NCBI GenBank assembly: GCA_021229015.1
Contig: CM037777.1
Span: 20,396,110-20,460,109 of the forward strand
DNA: 64,000 nt
From: Solen grandis
Lineage: Eukaryota; Mollusca; Bivalvia; Adapedonta; Solenidae
Direction: 5' to 3'
Positions 12,481 to 22,395 of the stretch are shown here, piece after piece (within the stretch, counting starts at the first letter, position 1; each line of letters opens with the position of its first letter). The translations under genes and the position numbers were made by a program. The notes beneath the pieces were generated by a model, which was given only the letters and a program-made list of their open reading frames with translations, searched no databases and had not been told where the DNA came from.

Positions 12481-13207
12481 CAGGGCTGTAAAAATCCACT
12501 CGTCCGCTCGTATTTACGAGTGAATTTCACGGTCGGACGAGCATAATTTCCCTGAACACTCGTCCGACCGGACGAGTAACTTTTCGCGGCCAAGAAAGAA
12601 ATGTTTCAGTAAAAAATGAATTTCATATTGTTACGATGGTTAATCAAGATCATATAATTCTTTACTTGATCAGGGGAGCTAATTGTGACAAAATATCACC
12701 ATAGCGACGCTCATTTTTAGAAGGATCCGTAAGGTGCTAGCGCAGACTGGTTCACAATATTCTACGGTGTTTTTTTCAGTACGTTTTTTGTTAGTTTGTG
12801 GCACAGTCCGGAACTGCGGCACAGTCAGGGACTGCAAAATATGTTTTGTTTCCGGCGGTCAAAATGTCGAAACAATTGTTAATGAAAACGCTTCTAAGCG
12901 GCAGAGACGACGAAAATCCAAACAAAAGCGAGAGTTAAAACATAGGAAGCACCAAAGCGCTTAAGATAAAACGAAATGCACAAGAAAAGCCCTGGATCAT
13001 TGGTTTTCTGGCTTTCCGTGGTAGACAAAAAAGAAGAAAAATTGTTTTGCGTTGTTTCCGCAAAATATCAAAAGCTTTATATAACTTTACGGGAAGCAAA
13101 AATTAAAATCATTTTAGGGCGAGTTAACTTTGTTTAAGGACGAGTAAGATATTTCATCTACTCGTCCTATAGGACAAGTGACCTAAAACGAAAATTTTAC
13201 ACCCCTG
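12481..13207. mobile_element. hAT-like non-autonomous DNA transposon inside the minisatellite
   Basis: A 727 bp block interrupts the minisatellite. Its ends are imperfect inverted repeats, CAGGGCTGTAAAA on the left and CAGGGGTGTAAAA read inward from the right, each followed shortly by an ACTCGTCC/ACTTGTCC word. CCATG occurs directly on both sides (12,476-12,480 and 13,208-13,212), giving a 5 bp target duplication. CAGGG ends are typical of hAT elements, though most hATs duplicate 8 bp. An internal open frame at 12,734-12,964 ends in a lysine/arginine-rich tail; it is too short for a transposase and may be a remnant. Confidence 0.75.
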
Positions 13208-13304
13208 CCATGCCTATTGTCTGTTTCCAATGTAAGATACCATGCCTATTGTCTAACTGTTTCCAATGTAGGAGACTATGCCTATTGTCTAACTGTTGCC
13301 AATA
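13208..13304 (+). repeat. Minisatellite, right block
   Basis: Three further copies of the same 32/36 bp unit after the inserted hAT-like element, ending at a degenerate CTGTTGCCAATAG. Confidence 0.9.
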
Positions 13305-14362
13305 GCTCTTTTAAAGTGATTCTAGACAATGTGTTGAAAAACCTAATTTACGAAACTAGCCTATATCAGTAACCAGGTCAGGTGGGGTTATTCGGGCTAG
13401 ATTTTATTCAACATAATAATGTACAATTACTGAAAACTCTTATTTCCAGTTTTAATATTGTCACACAGCTTAGCACTTTTTGTAGACACACAGACAGACA
13501 GAAAGACAAAAAGACAGACAGATCTGCAAATATGATTTATCTTGACCGTGTCCAAATTCCACTAACAATACGCTTAATCAAACCGAAAATCTTTAGAAAA
13601 GGCGATCAACTATCTTTGCTTCTGCTGGTTTTTTGGATTCAGCATACAGAAAAGTACCATTGTTCTTTTTTTCTTCATTTTCTACATATATCAAGCATAT
13701 TACATTATCATATCATTTGATATAAATAATATTAATTGGGAATGAAACTAAACATATCCATCAAACATGCATAAATAATACGTGTATCGGTGCATCTAAT
13801 GTATATAAGTTTTATCGTGTGTGTGTGTGTGTGTGTGTATGATATAACTTGGTTGCTAACACTTGCTGATAGCAGTCGGTTTAAAAATTTGTGCGTGTTT
13901 ATATGACTTGTTATCTTGTATGTATATGTATTGACTTTGAACTTACTTACTATATATCAGGACGAGCACATAGTCCAAATATTTTTGACTGAAATATAAA
14001 ATCCGTTTTGCTTTCTGTTATATGAAGCTAAGTATTTTCAGTTAAACAGCAATCGTGCCAATTAATTATGAGTGAAGTCACGGAGTAGTGATTTTGAAAC
14101 TGTTTGTAATGTGTATTCGTAGCTTAGGTGGATAAGGAAGTTCGGTAGAGGAGTACACATTTTATAACATATCATAGCCGTGTATATATTTTGAGCTGGA
14201 ATGAATTCACAGAGACGATTATGAATGTTAAGATTCCAGTCCTGGAGCTTATTTTATATTCTGAGCGCCAATGAGATTCGGTTTATTTGAATGACACTTA
14301 AAACACATACATTTTAATGTCCAATTGCTCGTGTTTGGTTTGCTTTGTTTTCGGATTAAGAA
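13305..14362. other. Gene-free stretch upstream of HSPA12-like gene 2, with (TG)n
   Basis: Contains a (TG)n microsatellite at about 13,816-13,839 and a short ACAGACAGAAAGACA-type run near 13,490. The open frame 13,382-13,720 has no motif. The promoter of the following HSPA12-like gene should lie here, but I see no clear core element. Confidence 0.5.
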
Positions 14363-14659
14363 ATGGATCCCACGGCATATTTGATACATGTGTCGATAGA
14401 TATAGGAACAACTTACAGTGGTTATGCCTTTTCCTTTACCAACAATCCGAATAAAGTCATCTGCAACGAGGATTGGGTAACAGGAATTGGTCAAATGGCA
14501 ACTCCGAAAACACCCACATGTGTCTTGCTGGACTCGGAACAAACGTTTGTTGCCTTTGGCTACGATGCTGAAAAAAGATATTGTGACCTTGTAGATGACG
14601 ATGATCATCATGGGTACTACTTTTTCAAGAGATTCAAAATGGCACTGTATGCAAGTAAG
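14363..14659 (+). CDS. HSPA12-like Hsp70-family protein, gene 2, exon 1
   Basis: First coding exon of a second HSPA12-type Hsp70. The ATG opens a 99-codon segment with DIGTTYSGYAFSF (phosphate-1 loop of the actin-like ATPase), TPKTPTCVLLDSEQTFVAFG and HHGYYFFKRFKMALY, all aligning with exon 1 of the gene at 2854 (102 codons). It ends in phase 0 at AAG before GTAATA, the same position and phase as in gene 1. No matching exon 2 follows within the next kilobase, where gene 1 has it 508 bp downstream. The next homologous exon on this strand is at 32,565, so either this gene has a 17.9 kb intron full of mobile elements or the two exons belong to separate truncated copies. Confidence 0.88.
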
Positions 14660-15750
14660 GTAATATTCTTCCTGACTATAAAATACCTGCCTGCTTAAAA
14701 TATGTTTATGATGAGAAGACAGTACTGTGAAATTCTATAAAACGTAGTAAAAACGTTTAAACTACGTAACATACAATGTAGGTACTACTTTTTAAATTGA
14801 ATTTGTACAAAAACTGCTTATATGAATTGAGTTGAAAATTAAGACAATGTACCAATTTTTAATCAAAAGCCTTAAGAATGGGAAAACTTGATAACGTTTA
14901 TGGGAAATGATATTGTGTCTTGTCGGAAACCTTCTAGCTGGCTCACTCATATGAAATACTTCTCTTTGCTTTCACTCTTACACGACCAATATATTTAAAG
15001 ATTCTCCATGGTCGAATTAATTGGAGCAACAGCATATCATGTAAGTAGTGATATAACATGAGGTGGGCAGGAATCGAGGCATGAGGCACTACATGAAAGT
15101 AGCTATGACGTCATCAATTGATACCATAATAACAGAATTACGCGCGGTGCCTGCAGCACCGTGCTTTGTCATTAATCGATACCATAATAAGTTCTTTAAC
15201 GAGGATTAATTAATCCCGAAGAAAATAACACGTAAGCAATTTTTGAATAAAAAGTTCTGTGTCAGATCAAGTTTTGTTAAATTTATAGAGAACACTATGA
15301 ATGTGAATTTAGAAAATTAGCATTTTTATAAAACTTGTCTTAACATCAACAAATTAACTACGTTTCGACGAAATCACTCTTATTTACGTTTATTAGAGAA
15401 CAGTTTATGAGAGATCTCCCTCATTCTTTACAAAATCAATGAAGCATACTGATTAGCATCAATTATTATTACCTATTCAGTACCCTTATGTATGTTTGCA
15501 ATGTCGTGATGTACAACCTTGTGTTTACAATTGTGCATTGTATCAATAAAATCTGGAATCCGTATCCCTTAATTATAATTTACTCACGATTTGTCCGACT
15601 ATTGGACAACGCAGTTCCTTGTTGACTTAACAATAATATTAATAATTACATGGCCGTAACTGACTCGATGATAAAAATTGTAAACACAGGTAGACAGGTA
15701 GGGTAATGCGTTATCGATTCTTGACATAAACGTTTTATCGGAATGTGTAC
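14660..15750. other. Intron sequence of HSPA12-like gene 2, no feature
   Basis: AT-rich non-coding sequence. Minor items only: a short hairpin GGTGCCTGCAGCACC near 15,150 and a direct repeat of GATACCATAATAA at about 15,120 and 15,180. Confidence 0.5.
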
Positions 15751-15754
15751 GAGA

Positions 15755-15847
15755 CTCTCTCTCTCTGTATATTAATGCTCATTTTCTTTCATTTTTTCTG
15801 TCTTTCTCGTAATGCGCTCGTTTTGTATGCGTGTATGTTTTGATGTC

Positions 15848-15884
<37 letters not shown>

Positions 15885-16000
15885 TAATGCTCTTTTTTCT
15901 TTCATATTGTTTTTACTGCCTCGTCATATTTCCCAATAATGCGAGTGTTTTGTATGCGTGCATGTTCTGTTGTTTGTTTCTCTCTCTCTCTCTCTCTTCA
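15755..16000. repeat. Tandem duplication of about 125 bp with (CT)n tracts
   Basis: Two diverged copies of a segment running from a CTCTCT tract through ATTAATGCTC and TTTTGTATGCGTG to another TTTCTCTCTC tract, with pure CT runs near 15,850-15,880 and 15,979-15,997. The open frames here are products of the CT repeat. Confidence 0.8.
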
Positions 16001-16279
16001 TGAGTGCGTGCTGCTTAGGATCGGTTTTTCAACGGTTATACATAACAAATATGGATGTATACGAGGCTTCGAAAATCGCATAAAATCGTTTGAAAAATCG
16101 TTTCTGAACAAGACGTTATATACCCTTTCTTAGTTTATCATTTCTTAAATTTTTAATTTTTCGTATATATTTCTTAATTACGAATAAATTACTTACATTA
16201 TTGATTAATACGTATCGTTATCATGAGAACCGTACCTTACGATTTTATTTATTTATTCATTTATTTTTGTAAAACATAC

Positions 16280-16700
16280 GTGGTCAAAGTAGTAGTAGTA
16301 GTTAATGTTGTTGATGATGATGTTTTTTATGTTGATATTAATACGTTTGAAGAGGTGTTTTCACAACGCTTCTTTACATTTTGTTTTTGTAGTTGTTGTT
16401 TATGTAGTAGAGTATTTGTTGTAGTAGTAGAAGTAGTAGTGGTAGTAGTAATAGTATTACGTACAAGGGGCAAAATAATCCTCGCGCATACGTACGTACG
16501 TTCACCATGCAGTCACACGCGCACCCTTTAAATATCGATTTTTCATCTTTTCCGTGTAAGCGAGCGAGACATTTATTTATTAAGTAACAGTGTCGTTATT
16601 GTTGTAGTAGTTGTAGTTGTAATAATGTCGCGTACTAGGGGCAAAATAATCCTCGCATATACACGCGCACGCTTTAAATATCGATTATCACTTACAGTAT
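16280..16700. repeat. GTA/GTT-rich low-complexity region with an internal duplication
   Basis: Long runs of GTA, GTT and GAT triplets. Two diverged copies of a segment beginning with GTACNAGGGGCAAAATAATCC and ending TTTAAATATCGAT lie at about 16,454-16,545 and 16,621-16,689. It adjoins the Polinton-like protease gene and may belong to the terminal region of that element; I cannot show this because its other end is missing. An (AT)n run lies at 16,808-16,823. Confidence 0.6.
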
Positions 16701-16859
16701 TATTATACGTTATTAAGTATCGACAATAGAAATAATTTTATATACAACGGACACATCATTGATTTTATTTTTATGTAAAAGGGTAGTTTCTATATAACGA
16801 ACAGATATATATATATATATATACGTGTCTACAGTATCATAGGTAGGAGGTTCATCATT

Positions 16860-17237
16860 TTAGTCACTATCATTGCGTCGTCTATTTGGGCCAAATTCTT
16901 GCAAGATGTGTTTCATGATCTGTCCGCCGCAACGTTTTATAACGTAGTAAACGCAATACAACCCGCAAACGGTTGACGTCGACTGTTGTAACTGCCTTTC
17001 TATCGAGAATGTTTTCGAATCCGGCTTCGTAATATTTAGGTTCATTTCCGAGAGAATCGAAATACTCGTAAGGTCCCCTGTACGGAAAGTAGACACCGGT
17101 CCAATGCTCTCCCGGACCGTCGCTAGAATCGGTGTTACAAACGACAAAACGCCCCCTTTTTTTTCGCGTAGCTGATCGGAAGCGCATACTGTAACCGGAT
17201 AGTTCCGTAGTATTTCCTCCAGCTGATATTTATTCAT
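16860..17237 (-). pseudogene. Adenain-type cysteine protease of a Polinton-like element (two frameshifts)
   Basis: Maturation protease of the adenovirus type (C5/Ulp1 fold), used by Polintons/Mavericks and related viruses to process virion proteins. The ATG at 17,237 opens one frame (MNKYQLEEIL). The middle, with catalytic-histidine motif GEHWTGVYFPY and the acidic YEYFDSLG, lies in a second frame. The cysteine segment STVCGLYCVYYV and the C-terminus return to the first frame, ending at 16,860. Full length would be about 125 residues, short for the family. The first shift falls at an A8 run (17,157-17,164 on the complement), so base-calling error is possible. The next gene upstream on this strand ends only 20 bp away, as in compact viral genomes. 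It is the distal gene of the outer, older Polinton-like element. Confidence 0.82.
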
Positions 17238-17256
17238 GTTAATATTTGAAACTATT

Positions 17257-17627
17257 TCAGTCCATGTCGCGTCTCCGTCTCTTACGCTCCGTAGGTTCTT
17301 GACCCATTTCGCGCGATTGTCGTCTGAGCTCCGATTTCGCTGTTTCCAAGGCTTGGGCTACAGGCGTAACCATTTTCATTACTGGAGGTTTGGAAGTCCT
17401 TAGCTTGTCTTCCGCTTCTTTCAGTTTATCCCGGGACACTTTTAGTTCCGCTTCCAACAGTTTAACTTTTCCGCGTTCGCTACCGGAACCGACGACTGAG
17501 CGTCCCGGTGGTCGGGTTGAACGTAACCGTCCCGCAAATCCTTGAAATGTTGATACCACTTGTCGTAGTCGGAACAGTAAGGCACCCACTCTTGGTGCTT
17601 ATAATCGCACACTCCTATGGAGCCCAT
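17257..17627 (-). pseudogene. Small Polinton-like protein with WYQHF and VTPVAQA motifs (one frameshift)
   Basis: From ATG 17,627 (MGSIGVCDYKHQEW) one frame runs through KWYQHFKDLRDGY; after an AAAA tract near 17,483 the match continues in another frame with a predicted coiled coil (KLLEAELKVSRDKLKEAEDK), VTPVAQALETAKSELRR and a basic tail RKRRRRDMD. A homologue lies on the plus strand in the nested element (20,693-21,001): both share WxQHF near the N-terminus and VTPVAQA-E-AKSEL-R in the middle. Function unknown; the basic C-terminus and its place between structural-type genes suggest a virion or DNA-binding role (inference). The ATG at 17,687 was not used because it lies inside the terminal repeat of the nested insertion. 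Confidence 0.65.
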
Positions 17628-17666
17628 TTTATGTCTTCTTTTGTGTGTTTCTAGTTGAATGTCATC

Positions 17667-18497
17667 AGTAGTAGGGGTGTCAAACAAACGGGCGCCATTT
17701 TGTTGACCTAGTTTCTATTTTTAGTAACAGGCGACCATCTTTGTTGCTATTTATAGTAACTCATTTGCATATAAGGTCAGGTCCTTAGCCCTAGGCGGAG
17801 ACTCATGGTGTACAATGGACAATTCAAACACCGTATGAGAAAAAAAATGGCAGCAATCAATAGAAAATACAAATGGTAAAATCACTACTTTAAAAAAAGG
17901 GAACAAAAAACATTAAAATAAGTAAGAATAAATGTATAAATATGTAATACAGAAAATAAGAAAAACTCAATAAATACATAAGTCAAAATGATATGATACA
18001 TTATTTTCAAAGAAAAACACTTACGATGTGAACAGTTCCCTATCTCCCAAGAGAATGAATACATTTCCGGTAACTACTCTAATGTGTTTTCCATTTTTGG
18101 TCAAAGTGTTTCCGGCCTCTATTTTTAGTCCAAGGCGTGAGAATGTAGTCTGTTTTCATGGGTGAGAACATGAAGTGGCATCCAGCTGTGAAAGTCATTA
18201 AATGCATGGCCTTTTTTCTGCTCTAACATTTAGTCATTTGAGTATAGGAATTTTATTATTTTGATTTTAGAAATCAGTTTACTGATATTGTTTTAGTGTG
18301 AATTAAATCTAAACACATAGATGATTGATCCGATATTGATTATTTATCGATTGTTGTTTCAATTCAAAAATCATTATTTTCCCCCCTTTTCCACTAACAT
18401 TTAGTCATTTGAGCATACACATAGTAAGTAGCTTCAAAATAAATCTGTTGTTTTGATTTTCAATCGAATTATTGTCAATTATCGATTTTATTGATTC
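17667..18497 (+). repeat. Left terminal inverted repeat of nested element
   Basis: 831 bp arm whose reverse complement matches 21,127-22,395. Outer part: AGTAGTAGGGGTG, then CAAACAAACGGGCG and the octamer-like ATTTGCATAT. Inner end: GTCAATTATCGATTTTATTG, just before a C11 run. Relative to the right arm it lacks about 226 bp near 17,780 and about 100-250 bp near 18,165. Confidence 0.9.
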
Positions 18498-18519
18498 TAC
18501 CCCCCCCCCCCTTTTTAAA

Positions 18520-18951
18520 TATCTCCCTTAGTTGTAAACCGATTTGAATCATTTTCATAGTTATGGAAAGTTCAAAGTGAGAACTTTACTTTGTACTCTC
18601 TTAACCGGAAGTCCATGATGAATAGAAACCGGAAATGACGTCATCCAATGTTAAAAGCGACCCTATTTCCCTTAGTTTTCCATCGATTTAAATACTTTTT
18701 ATAGCTATGAAAAGCTCTAAGTGAGATCTTTACTTTGAACTCTCTTAACCAGAAGTCCATGATGAGTAATAACCGGAAATGACGTCATCAAATGTAAAAA
18801 ATGACTCTATCTTTCTTAGTTTTCCTTCGATTTAAATATTTTTCATACTATGAAAAGCCTTAAGTGAATTCTATACAATGAACTCGCTTTACCGGAAGTC
18901 CATAATCCTTTAAAAACCGGAAATGACGACATTCTATGTGAAACTGACCCT
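18520..18951 (+). repeat. Three 144 bp tandem repeats carrying CRE-like and ETS-like motifs
   Basis: Three diverged copies of a 144 bp unit upstream of the nested element's genes. Each has an ACCGGAAGTCC-type word (the middle copy reads ACCAGAAGTCC) and AACCGGAAATGACG; units 1 and 2 contain the full CRE palindrome TGACGTCA (18,636-18,643 and 18,780-18,787), unit 3 the variant TGACGACA (18,924-18,931). The spacing is exactly 144 bp. CCGGAA is the core of ETS-factor sites. A promoter or enhancer role is inference. Confidence 0.8.
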
Positions 18952-19033
18952 TTCTTCATTAGTTTGAACTTCGAGGGTATAGTACAAAATGTGGAATAAG
19001 ATGTTATATACAATGTTCGTTTTTCTGGTCGAG

Positions 19034-19099
19034 ATGGACAATTTCTTTAACTACGACGAGGGATTTTCAGATACGGATCTAGAAATGTGTAAACACTGA
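19034..19099 (+). CDS. Possible 21-residue acidic ORF
   Basis: MDNFFNYDEGFSDTDLEMC plus two residues, then TGA, between the 144 bp repeats and the ATPase gene. Acidic and short with no known motif; it may be a small leader peptide or a remnant. Confidence 0.2.
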   Translation: MDNFFNYDEGFSDTDLEMCKH

Positions 19100-19171
19100 T
19101 TAATATAAGAACAAGCAGGATCAAAGTCTTAAAACTAATAAGGGAAATGCCTCCTTTTTCGGTTCATAAAA

Positions 19172-20125
19172 ATGTTTTCTATAAAGTGTTTAGAGTGTGA
19201 ACAAGTATTCACAAGAAGGGACAATATGTTAAGACATTGTGCATTTAAACATGGAAATGGAAAGACAGTCAATGAAACGCCTCCTCCTCCGGAATTGACT
19301 CCTCCTCCTCCTTAAGGAGGAGGAGTTCATTCTCTTTCTCTTCCTCAAGGAGGAGATTCGATATTTCAGGGAGTACAGACACAAATGAAAATTAGGGAAA
19401 TACCTCCTTCAACATTAACTAATGGACATGAATTTGGGAAACATCCCTTTACGTGTATGGTCAGCGGACCGACCTCTTGCGGTAAAACTTACTTCGTATC
19501 ACAGCTACTACAGACGGCTTATGAAAAACTTCGTCCCGCTCCACAACGTATTATCTGGTTATACAGGAGATGGCAACCGTTATATGACAAAATACAAAGA
19601 AAGGTTTTTCCGGAAGAAGAATTAAAAAAAAGGAGTACCTTTTAATCTGGAAAAAAGATGAGTTTTTTGGACCCTAGAGTCAGAAATGTGATCATATTAG
19701 ACGACATGGCTACGGAAGCGGTGAAAGATCAACGAGTGACCGATTTATTCACGGAAGGTAGCCACCATCGAAATCTGTCTGTCATCGCTCTCAACCAAAA
19801 TCTGCATTTCAGCAAAGATCCTATCCAGAGACGAAATTGCCATTATCTGGTAATATTTAACAACCCTGTAGACAGACAACAGGTTATGACCCCTGCCCGA
19901 CAAATGTACCCCAGTAACCCCCAAGAACTGTTAAGACCTTTTGAAAAGGCTGTTAGTCATCCCTATGGCTATCTACTCGTAGATTTAAAGCCACTTACAC
20001 AGGCTTCACTGCGCATGCGCACAAATGTGATGAAATTTATAAGAGAAACAGATTGTAGAATGGAACCACCAAACGATATACAGAGACAGGATACTGTTCC
20101 AGTCGAAACTTTCAAAACATCATGA
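19172..20125 (+). pseudogene. Zinc-finger plus A32/FtsK-like packaging ATPase of nested element (stop and frameshifts)
   Basis: Expected role: motor that packages DNA into a virion, as in Polintons. The ATG at 19,172 begins a C2H2 finger (CLECEQVF...RHCAFKH) and a proline-rich linker, then TAA at 19,313-19,315. The same frame continues without another stop into the ATPase: Walker A GPTSCGKT (about 19,469-19,492), then, in a shifted frame, Walker B NVIILDDM and the conserved tail HPYGYLLVDLKP, ending 20,125. Frame changes occur around A8 (19,624-19,631), A6 (19,651-19,656) and T6 (19,663-19,668). An alternative start is the ATG at 19,385, which would drop the finger. The C-terminal tail matches the minus-strand fragment at 23,348-23,686. 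The stop lies at the centre of a 24 bp palindrome. Confidence 0.8.
19302..19325. repeat. Perfect 24 bp palindrome (CTCCTCCTCCTT and its complement)
   Basis: A 12 bp arm of CTC/CCT triplets meets its exact complement around TTAA, and the in-frame TAA of the ATPase gene is formed at the centre. It could form a hairpin in DNA or RNA, or have arisen by template switching. Confidence 0.95.
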
Positions 20126-20612
20126 TTTCTTGCGACGACTGGGTTTTGTTTTCGGACATTAGTAACTTACAAAAACATGTCAGAGCATGGTGTCCAGCGG
20201 TGTTGAAAAGAAAATCTGAACATAATGAAGATGAGCCTACGAGTAAAGTAGGCCGTCGAGATTGGATCACCTTCGATGATGGTTCTGATAATGAAAGTTC
20301 TATGGATGAATAAGACTACATTGAAGACATAAATGAATATTTCGAATCCTTAGCCAAAAAAGCTGGTGAGAAAACGGAAACAATTTGGGATGAAAAATAC
20401 TACGAATATAGAAATGAAGGAAACTCAAAAAAATTAAAAAAAAAATTCATGCGAATGTATACAGATTTTTTGAGAACAGCGGCTCAACTAGAAGGAAGCG
20501 TCGTTCATCAGAAAATTCTTCGAGAAATTTTGGATTCAGACAATAAAAAGAAAGTGATTAAACGAGTATTGAAAAAGTACAATCATTGGTTCGATAAGGT
20601 CAAGAGATAGAT
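20122..20612 (+). pseudogene. Acidic, helical Polinton-like protein with a degenerate zinc finger
   Basis: The start codon overlaps the end of the ATPase frame by four bases. The N-terminus resembles a C2HC finger but the second cysteine is tryptophan (CDDW, then HVRAWC). An acidic stretch (EHNEDEPTS, DDGSDNESSMDE) precedes an in-frame TAA at 20,311-20,313. The same frame then continues with a lysine-rich helical region (DYIEDINEYFESLAKK ... KYNHWFDKVKR) to 20,612. One more base shift would add an acidic tail (SSDDDDDEKV) to about 20,690. The outer element has an acidic plus helical counterpart at 23,067-23,405 in the same order after its ATPase. Function unknown. Confidence 0.6.
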
Positions 20613-20692
20613 TCGGAATCTAGTGATGATGATGATGAAAAAGTTTATAAGGGGAGAAGACTAATAGACATAAATAAAAAAAAAAACTAATA

Positions 20693-21001
20693 ATGAACAT
20701 AGACAGATGGTCACAACATTTTCGCCTCATGGCCGAGGGAAAACTACGTCCTAATCATAAAGGACACTACGTTGTAGAAAAAATACAGAGTGGTTGCACG
20801 TCTAAAGAACCGACCATTCAATAGGTTACCCCTGTGGCACAAGCGGTAGAAATGGCCAAGTCAGAACTCAAGAGACGAGATTCTCCACCAAGGGAAAGAA
20901 AGTCTACTTCCATGAAACGCCAGAATATGAATTCCCCTGTAAAATCAAACAAAAGATTTCGACCAATAGAAATTCCAGCCAATTCAACCTTCTATGTTTG
21001 A
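20693..21001 (+). pseudogene. WxQHF/VTPVAQA protein of nested element (one in-frame stop)
   Basis: Homologue of the minus-strand gene at 17,257-17,627: RWSQHFRLMAEGKLRPNHKG near the N-terminus, TAG at codon 44 (20,822-20,824, perhaps from CAG), then VTPVAQAVEMAKSELKRRD and a basic tail ending FRPIEIPANSTFYV. Total 102 codons. It is the last gene before the right terminal repeat (21,127), where the outer element instead has the protease after this gene. Function unknown; small size and basic charge suit a DNA- or capsid-associated protein. Confidence 0.65.
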
Positions 21002-21126
21002 GATTAAGGACAATATAATTGTAGAACAGAAAATGTGTGCATAATAAAACGAATTGTATTACAAATAAAATGAGTAACAGATTAAAATTTGTTTTCTTTG
21101 ACAACAGGATCCTCAAAAAATGGGAA

Positions 21127-22395
21127 ATCAATGAAATCGATAATTGACAATAATTCGATTGAAAATCAAATCAACAGACAGATTTTTTAAAAGCTGCTCA
21201 CTATTTGTATGCTCAAATGACTAAATGTTAGTGGAAAAAGGGGGAAAATAATGATTTTTGAATTTAAATAACAATCGATAAATAATCAATATCGGATCAA
21301 TCGTCTATGTGTTTAGACTTAATTCACACTAAAACAATATCAGTAAACTGATTTCTAACATCAAAATAATAAAATTCCTATACTCAGATGACTAAATGTT
21401 AGAGCAGAAAAAAGGCCATGCATTTAATGACTTTCACAGCTGGATGCCACTTCATGTTCTTACCGAAGATCCGGTGTTGAGGAAAAGTGAATAACTTTCA
21501 CAGCAGGGTTCCCATGATCACAGAGTACATGTTCAGACATGATTCTTCAGATCCATGCATTTAATGACTTTCACAGCTGCATGCCATTTCATGTTCTTAC
21601 CGGAGATCCGATGTTAGGGAGAAAAGAATGGCATTTCACAGCAGGGTTCCCATGAAAACAGACTACATTCTCACGCCTTGGACTAAAAATAGAGGCCGGA
21701 AACACTTTGACCAAAAATGGAAAACACATTAGAGTAGCTACCGGAAATGTATTCATTCTCTTGGGAGATAGGGAACTGTTCACATCATAAGTGTTTCTCT
21801 TTGAAAATAATGTATCATTTTATTTTGACTTATGTATTTATTGAGTTTTTTCTTATTTTCTGTATTACATATTTATACATTTATTCTTACTAATTTTAAT
21901 GTTTTTTGTTCCTTTTTTTTAAAGTAGTGATTTTACCAATTGTATTTTCTATTGATTGCTGCCATGTTTTTTCTCATACGGTGTTTGAATTGTCCATTGT
22001 ACACCATGAGTCTCCGCCTGGGGCTAAGGACCTGACCCTCAATGTCCGTGATCAAGCCCTAGGTTGAATATACAAGTCAGCTCTGTACATCATTGAGACA
22101 AACATGAGGTCATTCTACCGATAAGGTCATTCTAACTATAGATCATGATTTCATTCTAAATATAGCCCATGATGTCATACTATAATCCAAAATGGCCGCT
22201 AGGCATGCGAAATACATACATAAGAAATAAAATGGCCGCCTACAACATGGCCACTACACGTCATACCCTAAAATGCTTATATGCAAATGAGTTACTATAA
22301 ATAGTAACAAAGATGGTCGCCTGTTACTAAAAGTAGAAACTAGGTCAACAAAATGTCGCCCGTTTGTTTGACTCCAAACCGTCACCCCCACTACT
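21127..22395 (-). repeat. Right terminal inverted repeat of nested element
   Basis: 1,269 bp arm, longer than the left. It contains a roughly 137 bp internal duplication (about 21,418-21,660, word CATGCATTTAATGACTTTCAC twice) and about 226 bp at 22,040-22,266 absent from the left arm, including AAAATGGCCGC repeated as a YY1-like word. Its end reads AGTAGTGGGGGTGACGG on the minus strand. Confidence 0.88.

Larger units (their letters stand above)
17667..22395 (+). mobile_element. Nested compact Polinton/Maverick-like element with 6 bp target duplication
   Basis: A 4,729 bp element bounded by long inverted repeats that begin AGTAGT, flanked by the direct 6 bp duplication GTCATC (17,661-17,666 and 22,396-22,401). 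Ends starting with AG, 6 bp duplications and long terminal inverted repeats are hallmarks of Polintons/Mavericks. Its plus-strand genes are a zinc-finger/packaging ATPase, an acidic helical protein and the WxQHF protein, all broken. It lacks recognisable DNA polymerase B, integrase, capsid and protease genes, and is far shorter than usual (15-20 kb), so it is probably a deletion derivative. It sits just upstream of the WYQHF gene of another Polinton-like element on the opposite strand. Confidence 0.78.

Noticed and set aside
14249..14611. 120-residue minus-strand ORF
   Set aside because: It is the antisense shadow of HSPA12-like exon 1.
15812..16133. Leucine/serine-rich membrane-like ORFs
   Set aside because: Produced by (CT)n microsatellites inside a tandem duplication.
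16223..16531. Valine-rich 102-residue ORF
   Set aside because: Translation of GTA/GTT triplet repeats; no initiation context or homologue recognised.
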